Source: Butyrivibrio sp. YAB3001 (GTDB lineage Bacteria > Bacillota > Clostridia > Lachnospirales > Lachnospiraceae). From it: a stretch of DNA of 56,161 bases. How positions within the stretch are numbered: position 1 is the stretch's first letter; every line of letters begins with the position of its first letter. The position numbers and the translations under genes are program-made. Shown in pieces: positions 7,695 to 16,401 of this stretch. The DNA is taken from assembly GCF_900112195.1 (NCBI RefSeq), contig NZ_FOKR01000025.1, positions 1 to 56,161 on the forward strand. Reading direction: 5' to 3'. The notes under the pieces were generated by a model. The model did no database searches, had not been told where the DNA came from, and was given only the letters and a program-made list of their open reading frames with translations.

Positions 7695-8386
7695 TAGGAG
7701 TATATGACTATACTGTTATTTTAACGTATTTATCTCTTGTATCGGGAACTTTAGGTATTATTGTAACTGTGACTGGTGTGGGACATCCGGAACTTGGTGT
7801 GTTCTTTTTGATGGTATCGGGGCTTCTTGATGCATTTGATGGGAGAGTTGCAAGAACAAAGAAAAATCGTTCACAGATAGAGAAAGATTTCGGCATCCAG
7901 ATAGATTCCCTTACGGATCTTATATGTTTTGGTGTGCTGCCTGTAACAATAGGTCTGGCACAGCTGAGAATTAGTGGTGTTTATACGGAGGTCGTACGGA
8001 GAAAAGATTATGATGGCTCATATCCTATTTTGATCATTCTTCTTACTATAGCAATATTTTATGTTTTGGCTGCGCTTATAAGGTTGGCGTATTTCAATGC
8101 CACAAGTGAGATTCGTTGTGAAGAGTCAAAGAAAACCGGAGTTACATATTATATGGGATTGCCTGTGACAGCTGCTGCACTGGTTTTTCCTTTAGTGATG
8201 AACATTCATTTTTTTAGTAATTGGGATATTACATATTTCTATTTTTTGACAATGCTAATTGTTGCAATCGCATTTGTTATTAATATCAAGGTCAGGAAAC
8301 CCGGGAAGATTGGCCTGACAATTATTATAGTAATTGGATTGGCAGAGTTTATTGCAAGTATAATAGCTTTCAATATGTACACATAA
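7691..8386 (+). CDS. pssA: CDP-diacylglycerol-serine O-phosphatidyltransferase
   Basis: This is a 231-residue membrane enzyme of the CDP-alcohol phosphatidyltransferase family. The motif is present as DGRVAR...G-IQI-D-SLT-D (about residues 46-72). It has 12 rather than the usual 8 residues between AR and G, a variant I associate with clostridial members. It would condense CDP-diacylglycerol with serine to give phosphatidylserine. The decarboxylase gene immediately downstream strongly supports serine as the acceptor. The start overlaps the flippase-like gene. Confidence 0.85.
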   Translation: MIGVYDYTVILTYLSLVSGTLGIIVTVTGVGHPELGVFFLMVSGLLDAFDGRVARTKKNRSQIEKDFGIQIDSLTDLICFGVLPVTIGLAQLRISGVYTEVVRRKDYDGSYPILIILLTIAIFYVLAALIRLAYFNATSEIRCEESKKTGVTYYMGLPVTAAALVFPLVMNIHFFSNWDITYFYFLTMLIVAIAFVINIKVRKPGKIGLTIIIVIGLAEFIASIIAFNMYT

Positions 8387-8402
8387 TTGTTTGAGGTTAT
8401 AT

Positions 8403-9218
8403 ATGACTGTTTTGAGCTTTTTGTACAATAATAGAATTGGAAGAATATTACTTCGACCGCTTATAAGCAGATCAGTTTCAGAATTGTCAGGGAAGTTTCT
8501 TGATTGTCGGGCATCGAAGATTCTGATCGGACCATTTATAAAGAAAAATGATATCAATGTGGATGATTATCAGCTTGAAAATATTAACTGCTTCAATGAT
8601 TTCTTTTGCAGAAGAATAAAAAATGGACGTAGACCTATAGATGGAGAAAAAGGCAATCTGATAGCTCCATGTGATGGATTACTAAGTATATATAAAATAA
8701 CAGACGACCTGGTTCTGAGTGTAAAACAGAGTAAATATACTATCAGTAGATTACTTAAGGACAAAAAGCTGGCTTCATTCTTTGATGGAGGGTATGTTTT
8801 TGTTTTCAGATTATGCGTAAATCATTATCATAGATATGTATACTTTGATTCAGGGAAAAAATATAACGATAGAAGTATAAAAGGGATATATCATACGGTA
8901 AGGCCCATTGCGCTTGAAAAATATCCGGTATTCATAGAAAATGAGAGAAAATATTCAGTGATTGATAGTGATGGCTTTGGACGTGCAGTACAGATGGAAG
9001 TTGGCGCTATGCTTGTTGGCAGGATTGTAAATGACAACCCTTTTGAGTGTAGAGTTGTAAGAGGCTTGGAAAAAGGGCATTTTGAATATGGAGGTTCGAC
9101 AATAATCCTTCTTCTCTCAAAGGATAGAGTGGAGATTAGAAAAGACTTTCAGGATATATTAAACAAAAATATTGAGATCCCTGTTGTTATGGGTGAAGTG
9201 ATTGGAAAATCATGTTAA
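8403..9218 (+). CDS. psd: Phosphatidylserine decarboxylase proenzyme
   Basis: This 271-residue protein decarboxylates phosphatidylserine to phosphatidylethanolamine at the membrane. The N-terminal region has FNDFFCRRIK, followed by PCDGLLSIY, a catalytic-site histidine segment NHYHRYVY and QMEVGAMLVGRI. The self-cleavage motif appears as GGST (about residues 234-237), equivalent to LGST, giving the pyruvoyl serine. The ATG at 8403 follows GAGG at 8393-8396; the alternative TTG at 8391 overlaps that site and is unlikely. It is the last gene of the operon and a terminator follows. Confidence 0.9.
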   Translation: MTVLSFLYNNRIGRILLRPLISRSVSELSGKFLDCRASKILIGPFIKKNDINVDDYQLENINCFNDFFCRRIKNGRRPIDGEKGNLIAPCDGLLSIYKITDDLVLSVKQSKYTISRLLKDKKLASFFDGGYVFVFRLCVNHYHRYVYFDSGKKYNDRSIKGIYHTVRPIALEKYPVFIENERKYSVIDSDGFGRAVQMEVGAMLVGRIVNDNPFECRVVRGLEKGHFEYGGSTIILLLSKDRVEIRKDFQDILNKNIEIPVVMGEVIGKSC

Positions 9219-9226
9219 GATTAAAG

Positions 9227-9258
9227 CATGTGTTCTTGGGAAGGACACATGTTTTTCT
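9227..9258 (+). terminator. Rho-independent terminator
   Basis: CATGTGTTCTT (9227-9237) pairs with AAGGACACATG (9241-9251), followed by TTTTTCTTTTT. It ends the phospholipid operon. Confidence 0.8.
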
Positions 9259-9349
9259 TTTTATTAAAAGTGTTTGGGAATGAGAAGATGGCTGAATGGG
9301 GGATTATCATGAACAATGTAATATTCATTTAATATTAAAAAATGTCGTA

Positions 9350-9377
9350 TTGATTTTTAACAAAATTTAGGTAAAAT
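9350..9377 (+). promoter_or_regulatory. Promoter of alpha-galactosidase gene
   Basis: TTGATT (9350-9355) and TAAAAT (9372-9377) are 16 bp apart and lie 38 bp before the start. The -10 box is preceded by AGG, a context also seen before the thioesterase gene (23058). Confidence 0.55.
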
Positions 9378-9414
9378 CAAGTTAAAGAATTTAGCTAAAA
9401 AGGAAAAAATCATT

Positions 9415-11616
9415 ATGGACATCAGATATATTGAAAAAGACAGAATATTTGTAATTGAAACAGATAATACCAGCTACGTAATGGGTATTGTAGATGAAGA
9501 AGGATTTTTGGGGCATTTTTATTATGGAGATAAAATTGGCTCTGAAGATTCTTCTTATCTTTTGTCAATTATTGATCCGCAATATACGCCTTCTTCCAAT
9601 AATCGTGACAGAAGTTCCTTCCTGGATCGTTTTCCTTTTGAATATCCGGGAAGCAATGTTGGTGACTATAGGAATACAGGAGTTGAAATCACAGACGCTA
9701 ATGGGAATGGAAGTATTTCTCTTTGTTACGAATCTCACAATATCTATAAAGGGAAAAAAGAATTGGAAGGACTTCCGGCAACTTTTGGAAATGAGAACGA
9801 CAGTATGACGCTGGAAATATCTCTGGTTGATAAGGTTGTTGGGCTTAGAGCAGTTCTTTCATATAGCGTATTTGAAGGAATTGATGCCATAGCCCGCTCG
9901 GTGAGATTTGAGAATATTTCCTCTGAGGCGTTATTCCTTAACAAAGCTATGTCCATGATGCTTGATATGGAGGATGAGGCATACCAGCTCTTAACTCTTC
10001 ATGGTTCCTGGGCAAGAGAAAGAATGATGGAGATAAGAAATATCGGGTATGGAGATACTTTTGTCGAATCGTTCAGAGGTGAATCATCTCATCAGTTCCA
10101 CCCATTTATGGCATTGGTTCAGGACGGAGATTCCCAGGATAATGGCAAAGTATATGGTTTTTCTTTTGTATATTCCGGGAATTTCCAGGCAGGTGTCTGC
10201 AAGAGTCAGTTTGACAGTCTTAGATTATATATGGGTATATGTGAAAAGAACTTTTGCTGGAAGCTTGATTCCGGGGATGTATTTACTGCTCCCGAAGTAA
10301 TAATGAATTATTCATCCGCCGGACTTGGAAAGATGACGCATACCTTCCATGATCTGTTTAGAAACCATCTGATAAGAAGTCCGTACAAAGATAAGGAAAG
10401 ACCGGTTCTTATCAACAACTGGGAGGCAACCTATTTTGATTTTGATAGTGAAAAGCTGATTGCTATAGCCAGACAGGCTCAAAAAAGCGGGATTGAAATG
10501 CTTGTTATGGATGATGGGTGGTTTGGCGAAAGAAATGATGATAATACCAGCCTTGGAGACTGGTATGTCAATGAAAACAAGATAAAGGGTGGTCTGAAAA
10601 AACTCGTAGATGAAGTTAATGCTATAGGGCTGAAGTTTGGAATCTGGATGGAACCTGAGATGATATCACCTGCTTCTAAGCTTTATAAAGCTCATCCTGA
10701 TTGGGCAATAAGTGTTCCGGGGCGGGAGGCCTGCAGGAGCAGAAATCAGTTTGTTCTTGATATTACCAGAGAAGAAGTCTTTGAGTATGTTTATGGTAGA
10801 ATAAAAGATATTCTCAGTTCTGCAAATATTGAATATTTGAAATGGGATATGAACAGGCAGCTTTCTGATCTTGGTTCAGCGGCTCTTGGAAAGGACAGAC
10901 AAGGGGAGCTGAGCCACAGATATATGCTTGCTGTCTATGCACTTCAGGATAGACTTATTAAGGATTTTCCGAATCTTCTTTTGGAGAACTGTTCAGGAGG
11001 CGGAGCGAGGTACGATGCAGGAATGTTGTACTATAGTCCGCAGATATGGTGCTCTGATGATACAGATGCCATAGAAAGGCTTAAGATTCAGGAAGGCACA
11101 AGCCTTGTGTTTCCGCTATCCACCATGGGAGCACATGTATCGGATTGTCCAAATCATACGGTCGGAAGAATTACTCCTTTTAAGACACGGGGAGATGTTG
11201 CACTTTCAGGAACTTTTGGATATGAGCTTGATATAACTAAAATACCTGCTGAAGATAGAGCGGCCATCCCGGGGCAGATCGCAAATTATCACAAATATAA
11301 TGAACTTGTGAGAAAAGGAGATTATTACAGGCTGGCTTCCTACAGACAAAATCACGAATATGACGCCTGGATGATAACCCAAAAGGACGGAAGAAAAGCT
11401 CTTATTACATATGTTCAGGTAGTTGCATTTCCGAATGGAAAAAGGAGAATAATTAAACCTAAAGCATTAGACGATAGCCGGATATACGAAATATGGCAGG
11501 ATGACAACTATGCAGGAGCTGCAAAGGGCACAACCCTTAAAAATGCAGGAATTGCAGTTCCGATACTTAATGGTGATTATCGGTCAATGCTTATATATTT
11601 GGTTGCGAAAGAATAA
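9415..11616 (+). CDS. Alpha-galactosidase, GH36
   Basis: This 733-residue enzyme has the GH36 layout: an N-terminal beta-supersandwich, a (beta/alpha)8 barrel from about residue 320 and a C-terminal beta domain. The nucleophile lies in YLKWDMNR (Asp478) and the acid/base in WCSDDTDA (Asp548), the same numbering as the Geobacillus AgaA/AgaB enzymes. No signal peptide is present, so it acts on imported alpha-1,6-galactosides such as raffinose, melibiose or galactomannan side chains. The LacI regulator and GH130 phosphorylase downstream point to galactomannan oligosaccharides. Confidence 0.95.
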   Translation: MDIRYIEKDRIFVIETDNTSYVMGIVDEEGFLGHFYYGDKIGSEDSSYLLSIIDPQYTPSSNNRDRSSFLDRFPFEYPGSNVGDYRNTGVEITDANGNGSISLCYESHNIYKGKKELEGLPATFGNENDSMTLEISLVDKVVGLRAVLSYSVFEGIDAIARSVRFENISSEALFLNKAMSMMLDMEDEAYQLLTLHGSWARERMMEIRNIGYGDTFVESFRGESSHQFHPFMALVQDGDSQDNGKVYGFSFVYSGNFQAGVCKSQFDSLRLYMGICEKNFCWKLDSGDVFTAPEVIMNYSSAGLGKMTHTFHDLFRNHLIRSPYKDKERPVLINNWEATYFDFDSEKLIAIARQAQKSGIEMLVMDDGWFGERNDDNTSLGDWYVNENKIKGGLKKLVDEVNAIGLKFGIWMEPEMISPASKLYKAHPDWAISVPGREACRSRNQFVLDITREEVFEYVYGRIKDILSSANIEYLKWDMNRQLSDLGSAALGKDRQGELSHRYMLAVYALQDRLIKDFPNLLLENCSGGGARYDAGMLYYSPQIWCSDDTDAIERLKIQEGTSLVFPLSTMGAHVSDCPNHTVGRITPFKTRGDVALSGTFGYELDITKIPAEDRAAIPGQIANYHKYNELVRKGDYYRLASYRQNHEYDAWMITQKDGRKALITYVQVVAFPNGKRRIIKPKALDDSRIYEIWQDDNYAGAAKGTTLKNAGIAVPILNGDYRSMLIYLVAKE

Positions 11617-11638
11617 TGAAGAGTCAGAGGTGACATAT

Positions 11639-12655
11639 ATGCCAAAGAAAATAACGATGGCAGATATTGCGGCAGAACTTGGAATCAGTACAGTTACTGT
11701 TTCAAAGGCCATGGCCGGACAAAAGGGCGTAAGCGAAGAAATGCGTAAGCGCATCATGGAGATTGCGCAGGAGAGAGGATATCAAAAGACTTCTCAATCC
11801 AAAGAAAACGGTGATTATAAGATAGGAGTGCTGATAGCTGCAAAATATATTGGTAATATAGATTCATTTTATGGTCATATGTATCAGATCTTTTCAGCCA
11901 GAGCTGCAAAAATGGGATGCTTTACAATGCTTGAAGTGCTAAGCGATGATGACGAGAAAAAAATAGTGTATCCTAAGCTGATAGGTGATGGGAATGTGGA
12001 TGCAGTAGTTATCATGGGGGCACTGAATGAGGACTATCTGGCTATGCTGGATGAGAAACTTTCTTCTCCGACCTTCTACATGGATTTTACAGACAGAAAG
12101 CATCAGAAGGATTCTGTTATCTCCGGAAGCTATTACGGCGCTTATATTCTTACCAACTATCTTTTTGACAGAGGCCATCGGAATATAGGGTATGTGGGAA
12201 CAGTGCTTGCAACGCCTTCTATCACAGACAGATATTTGGGGTATACCAGAGCTCTTATGGAACATGGTGTCTCTGTAAATGATGATTGGATACTGAATGA
12301 CAGAGATCCAGGCAATCAGGGTATTGATCTGGATAAGAATCTAAAGCTTCCAAAGAAAATGCCGACGGCTTTTGTGTGTAATTGCGATCTTGCAGCTATA
12401 AGATTTATAAATTACCTAAAAGAAAAAGGTTATAAGGTTCCTCAGGATATCTCGGTAGTCGGATATGATGATTTTATTTACTCAAATAGCAGCGATGATA
12501 TAGGAATCACAACCTATAAGGTTGATATGGATGAGATGGTTCGCAGAACTTTGAAGAGAATCATTCATGTTTTAAGAGGTGAAAAGTACAGAGGTGGTTT
12601 GAGTATTGTAGAAGGTTGCCTTGTAGAGAGAGACAGTGTGAAGAGATTATCTTAA
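11639..12655 (+). CDS. LacI-family transcriptional regulator
   Basis: This 338-residue protein starts MPKKITMADIAAELGIS. It has the LacI helix-turn-helix (about residues 6-25, with TVTVSKAMAG recognition) followed by a periplasmic-binding-protein-like sensor domain ending in a typical YKVDMDEM...TLKRI segment. The ATG at 11639 follows AGAGG. An in-frame ATG at 11501 lies inside the alpha-galactosidase gene and is rejected. It probably responds to a sugar released from galacto(gluco)mannan and controls the neighbouring glycosidase genes. It is cotranscribed with the alpha-galactosidase and ends at a strong terminator. Confidence 0.92.
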   Translation: MPKKITMADIAAELGISTVTVSKAMAGQKGVSEEMRKRIMEIAQERGYQKTSQSKENGDYKIGVLIAAKYIGNIDSFYGHMYQIFSARAAKMGCFTMLEVLSDDDEKKIVYPKLIGDGNVDAVVIMGALNEDYLAMLDEKLSSPTFYMDFTDRKHQKDSVISGSYYGAYILTNYLFDRGHRNIGYVGTVLATPSITDRYLGYTRALMEHGVSVNDDWILNDRDPGNQGIDLDKNLKLPKKMPTAFVCNCDLAAIRFINYLKEKGYKVPQDISVVGYDDFIYSNSSDDIGITTYKVDMDEMVRRTLKRIIHVLRGEKYRGGLSIVEGCLVERDSVKRLS

Positions 12656-12681
12656 TGATAATAATTGTATGACGAATTATT

Positions 12682-12728
12682 GAGCATTTTGCTATAGGTA
12701 AAATAACCAAAAGCAAAATGCTCTTTTT
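12682..12728 (+). terminator. Rho-independent terminator
   Basis: GAGCATTTTGCT (12682-12693) pairs perfectly with 12712-12723, followed by TTTTTG. The 18-nt loop contains TAGGTAAAAT. Confidence 0.8.
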
Positions 12729-12737
12729 GTAGCACAA

Positions 12738-12856
12738 GACCGGCAAGCGAATGGATGCTTGCATACAAATTCATTTGCCGGTCGTAAGAACATGGAGCAT
12801 GAAATGCGGAATGTTCGTGTGCGAAATCGAGTAGAAGTCAGCCTACTCGATTTTAT
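12738..12856 (+). other. Three consecutive hairpins upstream of the GH130 promoter
   Basis: Stems: GACCGGCAAGCGAAT (12738-12752) with 12769-12783, two mismatched or wobble positions; GAACAT (12788-12793) with 12811-12816; AAATCGAGTA (12824-12833) with 12844-12853, the last followed by TTATT. This is more structure than a terminator requires, since one already lies at 12682. It could be an independent structured RNA or a multi-hairpin repeat like the one at 3107, but I found no shared primary sequence. Confidence 0.45.
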
Positions 12857-12886
12857 TAGGTAAAAGCTAGGTAAATAATAGGTAAA
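12857..12886 (+). repeat. TAGGTAAA x3, exactly 11-bp phased
   Basis: TAGGTAAA occurs at 12857-12864, 12868-12875 and 12879-12886. It lies 16 bp upstream of the -35 box of the GH130 gene. The helical phasing suggests an activator site or an UP-like element. Confidence 0.5.
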
Positions 12887-12901
12887 AGAAGAAGTAAAAT
12901 A

Positions 12902-12929
12902 TTGACTATTTAAATAATGATGATAGAAT
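12902..12929 (+). promoter_or_regulatory. Promoter of GH130 gene
   Basis: TTGACT (12902-12907) and TAGAAT (12924-12929) are 16 bp apart and lie 38 bp before the start codon. Confidence 0.6.
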
Positions 12930-12967
12930 TAAAAAAGCTAAAATATTTGATTTGATGAGGTAATAAA

Positions 12968-13990
12968 ATGGCAAAGTACAAAATGATAAGTGAACCACTT
13001 GCAAATATTCCATGGCAGGAAGGACCTGAAAAGTTTGATGGGGCGCCGGTCTGGAGATATACAGAAAACCCTATTATTGACAGAAATCCGGTTCCGGGAG
13101 TGGCAAGGATTTTTAACAGCGCAGTAATGCCCTATGAAGGAGAGTTCATAGGAGTTTTCAGAGGAGAGCAGACTAACGGAATTCCATACATCTACATGGG
13201 TAGAAGTAAGGATGCAATCCACTGGGAGTTTGATAGCAACAAGATTCCATTTGTGGATAAAGAGGGAAAACCATTTATGCCACGATATGCCTATGATCCA
13301 CGACTTGTAAAAGTTGAAGATACTTATTACATAATCTGGTGTCAGGATTTTTACGGAGCATCCATAGGAATGGCAAAGACTAAGGATTTCAAGACTTTTG
13401 AAAGGCTTGAAAATCCATTTATACCCTACAACAGAAATGCAGTTCTTTTCCCAAGAAAAATACATGACAGTTTTATGCTCCTTTCAAGGCCATCAGATTC
13501 AGGACATACACCATTTGGAGATATCTTCCTTTCAGAAAGCCCTGATATGGAGTACTGGGGACATCACAGGCATGTTATGGAACGTTCACCTGAGTGGTGG
13601 GAGTCGGTTAAGATAGGTGGTGGTGCAGCACCTATAGAAACAAGCGAAGGTTGGCTTCTTTTTTATCATGGTGTGAGCGGTACCTGCAATGGATTTGTTT
13701 ATTCAATCGGCGCAGCAATTCTCGATATTGATGAGCCTTCAAGGGTTAAGTATCGATGTGAAAACTTTATCCTTACACCTGAACAGTGGTATGAGGAAAG
13801 AGGTTTTGTGCCAAATGTATGCTTCCCTTGCGCTACTCTTCATGACAGTGAGACAGGAAGAATTGCAATTTATTACGGAGCAGCTGACAGCTATGTTGCC
13901 CTTGCTTTTACAAGGCTTGATGACATAATTGATTATGTAAAAGAACATTCTGTTGTTCGTGAAAGTGATACAGAACTTGGTATCAGATAA
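12968..13990 (+). CDS. GH130 beta-1,4-mannosyl phosphorylase family protein
   Basis: This 340-residue five-bladed propeller enzyme has the GH130 signature RYAYDPRL with catalytic Asp110, preceded by FRGEQ and followed by WWESVKIGGGAAPIET and YYGAADSY. Family members phosphorolyse beta-1,4-mannosyl-glucose or mannooligosaccharides to alpha-mannose 1-phosphate. With alpha-galactosidase and a CE17-like esterase beside it, mannooligosaccharide is the likely substrate, though 4-O-mannosyl-glucose is possible. It is cytoplasmic (no signal peptide). TGAGG precedes the ATG. The next gene starts 9 bp after its stop. Confidence 0.9.
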   Translation: MAKYKMISEPLANIPWQEGPEKFDGAPVWRYTENPIIDRNPVPGVARIFNSAVMPYEGEFIGVFRGEQTNGIPYIYMGRSKDAIHWEFDSNKIPFVDKEGKPFMPRYAYDPRLVKVEDTYYIIWCQDFYGASIGMAKTKDFKTFERLENPFIPYNRNAVLFPRKIHDSFMLLSRPSDSGHTPFGDIFLSESPDMEYWGHHRHVMERSPEWWESVKIGGGAAPIETSEGWLLFYHGVSGTCNGFVYSIGAAILDIDEPSRVKYRCENFILTPEQWYEERGFVPNVCFPCATLHDSETGRIAIYYGAADSYVALAFTRLDDIIDYVKEHSVVRESDTELGIR

Positions 13991-13999
13991 GGAAAAAAC

Positions 14000-15145
14000 A
14001 TGATTTCGTTTGATAGGGAAAAGGCAGTAGCAGGCCTTGGCGATAGTACAAGATTTTCTAAAGCTTTTACAAAATTGGAAAATGGAGAAGATGTGACAAT
14101 ATGCTTCCTTGGGGGATCGATTACCCAGGGAAGCCTTTCTTCTACGCCCCAGACTTGTTATGCTTACAGAGTTTATGAGTGGTTAAAAGAAAAATTTCAG
14201 AGCGCTAATATATCATATGTAAATGCAGGGGTGGGTGGTACTACATCTGTATTTGGAGCTGCCAGAGCGGATAGGGATGTTCTTTCATATGCTCCCGATA
14301 TTGTCCTTGTGGAGTTTTCTGTTAATGATGAGTGCAATGAGTATTTTTTTGAAAGTTACGAAGGTCTTGTGAGAAAACTTTTGTACAGTGATTGCGAACC
14401 TGCAGTGGCTGCACTTTTTAACTTTTATTATCAGGATGGAAAATCAGCGGAGAGGATTCATTCCAAAGTTACAAGGCACTATGGGATTCCTGCGGCATCA
14501 ATGCATGGAGCAATTTATGAGGATATTTTATCCGGAAAGATTGAGAATACAGAGCTTTTGTCGCCGGATGGCCTTCATCCAAATGATCTTGGGCATGAGC
14601 TGCTTGCAGGTGTGGTGACTAATCTTTTTGAAAGATTATATGAGAAAGGTAATGATGATTTCCTGGAAAAGAAAGATGATGGTACAGAAAAGAAAATGCC
14701 GCTTACCACTAATTCCTTTGAATTCGCAAAAAGACTTGATAACAGGAACTTTGAGGCTCTCCTTTCCGGGTTCGTTGTTGATGCTTCAGTTCAAAATGGT
14801 GTAAGTGACTGTTTTAAAAACGGATGGCTTGGAAAAAAGCTTCATGATAAGATCGTTTTTGAACTTAAAGATGAATATGAGTGCAGCGGAATTGCTGTTC
14901 AGTTTGACAGGACAATAAAACGCCCTGCGCCTGTGGTGTCAATTTGTCTGGATGGTAATGAAGATGAGAAGATCATAATTGATACCGCTTTTGATCAGAC
15001 CTGGGGAGATCTTCTGGACCTTAAACAGTTGATTTTTCACCAGACAAAAGGTTCTCACAGACTTGAAATAGAGGTTATAGATGACAAGAATGGCATGGCT
15101 GTGCCCTTTAATCTGGTTTCAGTTATAATAAATGGTACAAAATAA
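14000..15145 (+). CDS. SGNH-hydrolase carbohydrate esterase, CE17-like
   Basis: This is a 381-residue two-domain protein. The N-terminal SGNH domain has block I GGSIT (about residues 40-44), the oxyanion Gly in AGVGGT, Asn in EFSVNDE and the DGLHPNDLGH Asp/His pair (about 190-200). The C-terminal 150 residues look like a beta-sandwich carbohydrate-binding module. No signal peptide is present. This matches the layout of mannan-oligosaccharide deacetylases of the CE17 type from Roseburia mannan loci. The GH130 gene directly upstream supports that assignment, but it is inference without alignment. Confidence 0.75.
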   Translation: MISFDREKAVAGLGDSTRFSKAFTKLENGEDVTICFLGGSITQGSLSSTPQTCYAYRVYEWLKEKFQSANISYVNAGVGGTTSVFGAARADRDVLSYAPDIVLVEFSVNDECNEYFFESYEGLVRKLLYSDCEPAVAALFNFYYQDGKSAERIHSKVTRHYGIPAASMHGAIYEDILSGKIENTELLSPDGLHPNDLGHELLAGVVTNLFERLYEKGNDDFLEKKDDGTEKKMPLTTNSFEFAKRLDNRNFEALLSGFVVDASVQNGVSDCFKNGWLGKKLHDKIVFELKDEYECSGIAVQFDRTIKRPAPVVSICLDGNEDEKIIIDTAFDQTWGDLLDLKQLIFHQTKGSHRLEIEVIDDKNGMAVPFNLVSVIINGTK

Positions 15146-15340
15146 GCGAATAACTGAATATTAATTAATATTTTTTTAATGAATCTCATTCCTTTATGTG
15201 AAGTATAATTAATGCGTTGTACAAAATACGATGTTAGAGTCAGAAGTCTTCACCTATGACAAACTTGCTTGAGAGTGGAAACAGACTTTATGGTTTGCTG
15301 TAACATCATTTGAATCTTATACAATTAAAGGGGGAGAATT

Positions 15341-16279
15341 ATGATTGATATTCAGTATTTGTTGTGGTTGCAGGAAATCAGAAATGCAACAGGTGGGATT
15401 TTTGATGAGGTATTTAACGGACTTTCTAAATTTGCAGTAGATGTTATGCCGTTTTTGCCATTCATTATTTTCTGGTGCGTGGATAAGAAGTGGGGCTACC
15501 GCTTCCTGATGACTTTAGGAATTGGAGAGGTAGTAAACGGAATAATCAAGCTGACGGTTTGTGCATATCGCCCATGGATAAGGTCGGACCTTATAGAACC
15601 CGCAGGTGATTCCAAGACAGCTGCTACAGGTTATTCCTTTCCAAGTGGACATACCATGAGTGCGACATGTACATATGGTACAACATTTGCCTGGCAGAGG
15701 AAAAAACGAACATGGCTGGCTGTTGTATGTGCCGTTTTGATTGCGTTGACCGGCTTTTCAAGAAATTTTCTTGGAGTACATACTCCTCAGGATGTGGCTG
15801 TAGGTCTTATAGAAGCTTTGATTGTGATCTATATCGTAGGAGTGGTTCAGGAAAAGATAAATGGTGATGATAAAAAACTTGATATACTGTCGATAGTTGG
15901 AGTTATAGCAGTTATAGGGACACTTATTTATATAACTCAGAAATCATATCCTATGGACTATGTGGACGGTGTGCTTTTGGTAAATCCCGACAAGATGATG
16001 AATGATACTTTTAAGGCATGTGGCGCATTTATAGGTCTTTTGGTGGGGAGCTATCTTGAGAGGCATTATATTAAGTACGAGATACCGTTTGGATCCAAAA
16101 ATCTTCCTGTTTTGGCGTTTGTTGGATTTATGATTTCATTTGGCTGGAAAGAATTCTTTGCGCCGGCGACTCTTGTTGCAGCTTTCGGCGGACACTGGGG
16201 GAATTTTGTGGCACGCTGCATTATGTGGTTCTTTGCAGTGGCTATCTGGCCTTTGGTTATTAGAAAAGAGTGTAATTGA
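15341..16279 (+). CDS. PAP2-family membrane phosphatase
   Basis: This 312-residue protein has about seven membrane segments. The three phosphatase motifs are present: K-x6-RP as KLTVCAYRP (about residue 67), PSGH as FPSGHTMS (about 103) and SR-x5-H-x3-D as SRNFLGVHTPQD (about 145). It probably dephosphorylates a lipid phosphate such as undecaprenyl pyrophosphate or phosphatidate on the outer face of the membrane. The C-terminal half has extra membrane helices beyond the PAP2 core. GGGGGAG precedes the ATG. It appears monocistronic. Confidence 0.88.
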   Translation: MIDIQYLLWLQEIRNATGGIFDEVFNGLSKFAVDVMPFLPFIIFWCVDKKWGYRFLMTLGIGEVVNGIIKLTVCAYRPWIRSDLIEPAGDSKTAATGYSFPSGHTMSATCTYGTTFAWQRKKRTWLAVVCAVLIALTGFSRNFLGVHTPQDVAVGLIEALIVIYIVGVVQEKINGDDKKLDILSIVGVIAVIGTLIYITQKSYPMDYVDGVLLVNPDKMMNDTFKACGAFIGLLVGSYLERHYIKYEIPFGSKNLPVLAFVGFMISFGWKEFFAPATLVAAFGGHWGNFVARCIMWFFAVAIWPLVIRKECN

Positions 16280-16322
16280 TTATTGATAAAAATATACTGC
16301 AAGCAAGTTAAAAGTAATAAAG

Positions 16323-16355
16323 AAAGGCATGAAGCGAAGTAAGCTCCATGCCTTT
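16323..16355. terminator. Bidirectional terminator hairpin
   Basis: AAAGGCATG (16323-16331) pairs with 16347-16355. It lies between convergent genes. The minus-strand reading is followed by TTTCTTTATTACTTTT, so it best serves the dehydrogenase gene. Confidence 0.65.
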
Positions 16356-16401
16356 GATGTTTTAATGAGTTACGATTGCGATATCCTCGCGTTGGGAAAT
16401 C

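Noticed and set aside
11501..11638. Upstream ATG extension of the LacI regulator
   Set aside because: It lies within the alpha-galactosidase coding region; the ATG at 11639 has AGAGG and begins the conserved helix-turn-helix.
12682..12723. Promoter inside the LacI terminator loop (TAGGTAAAAT)
   Set aside because: There is no -35 box at a suitable distance, and the sequence is within a strong terminator loop.
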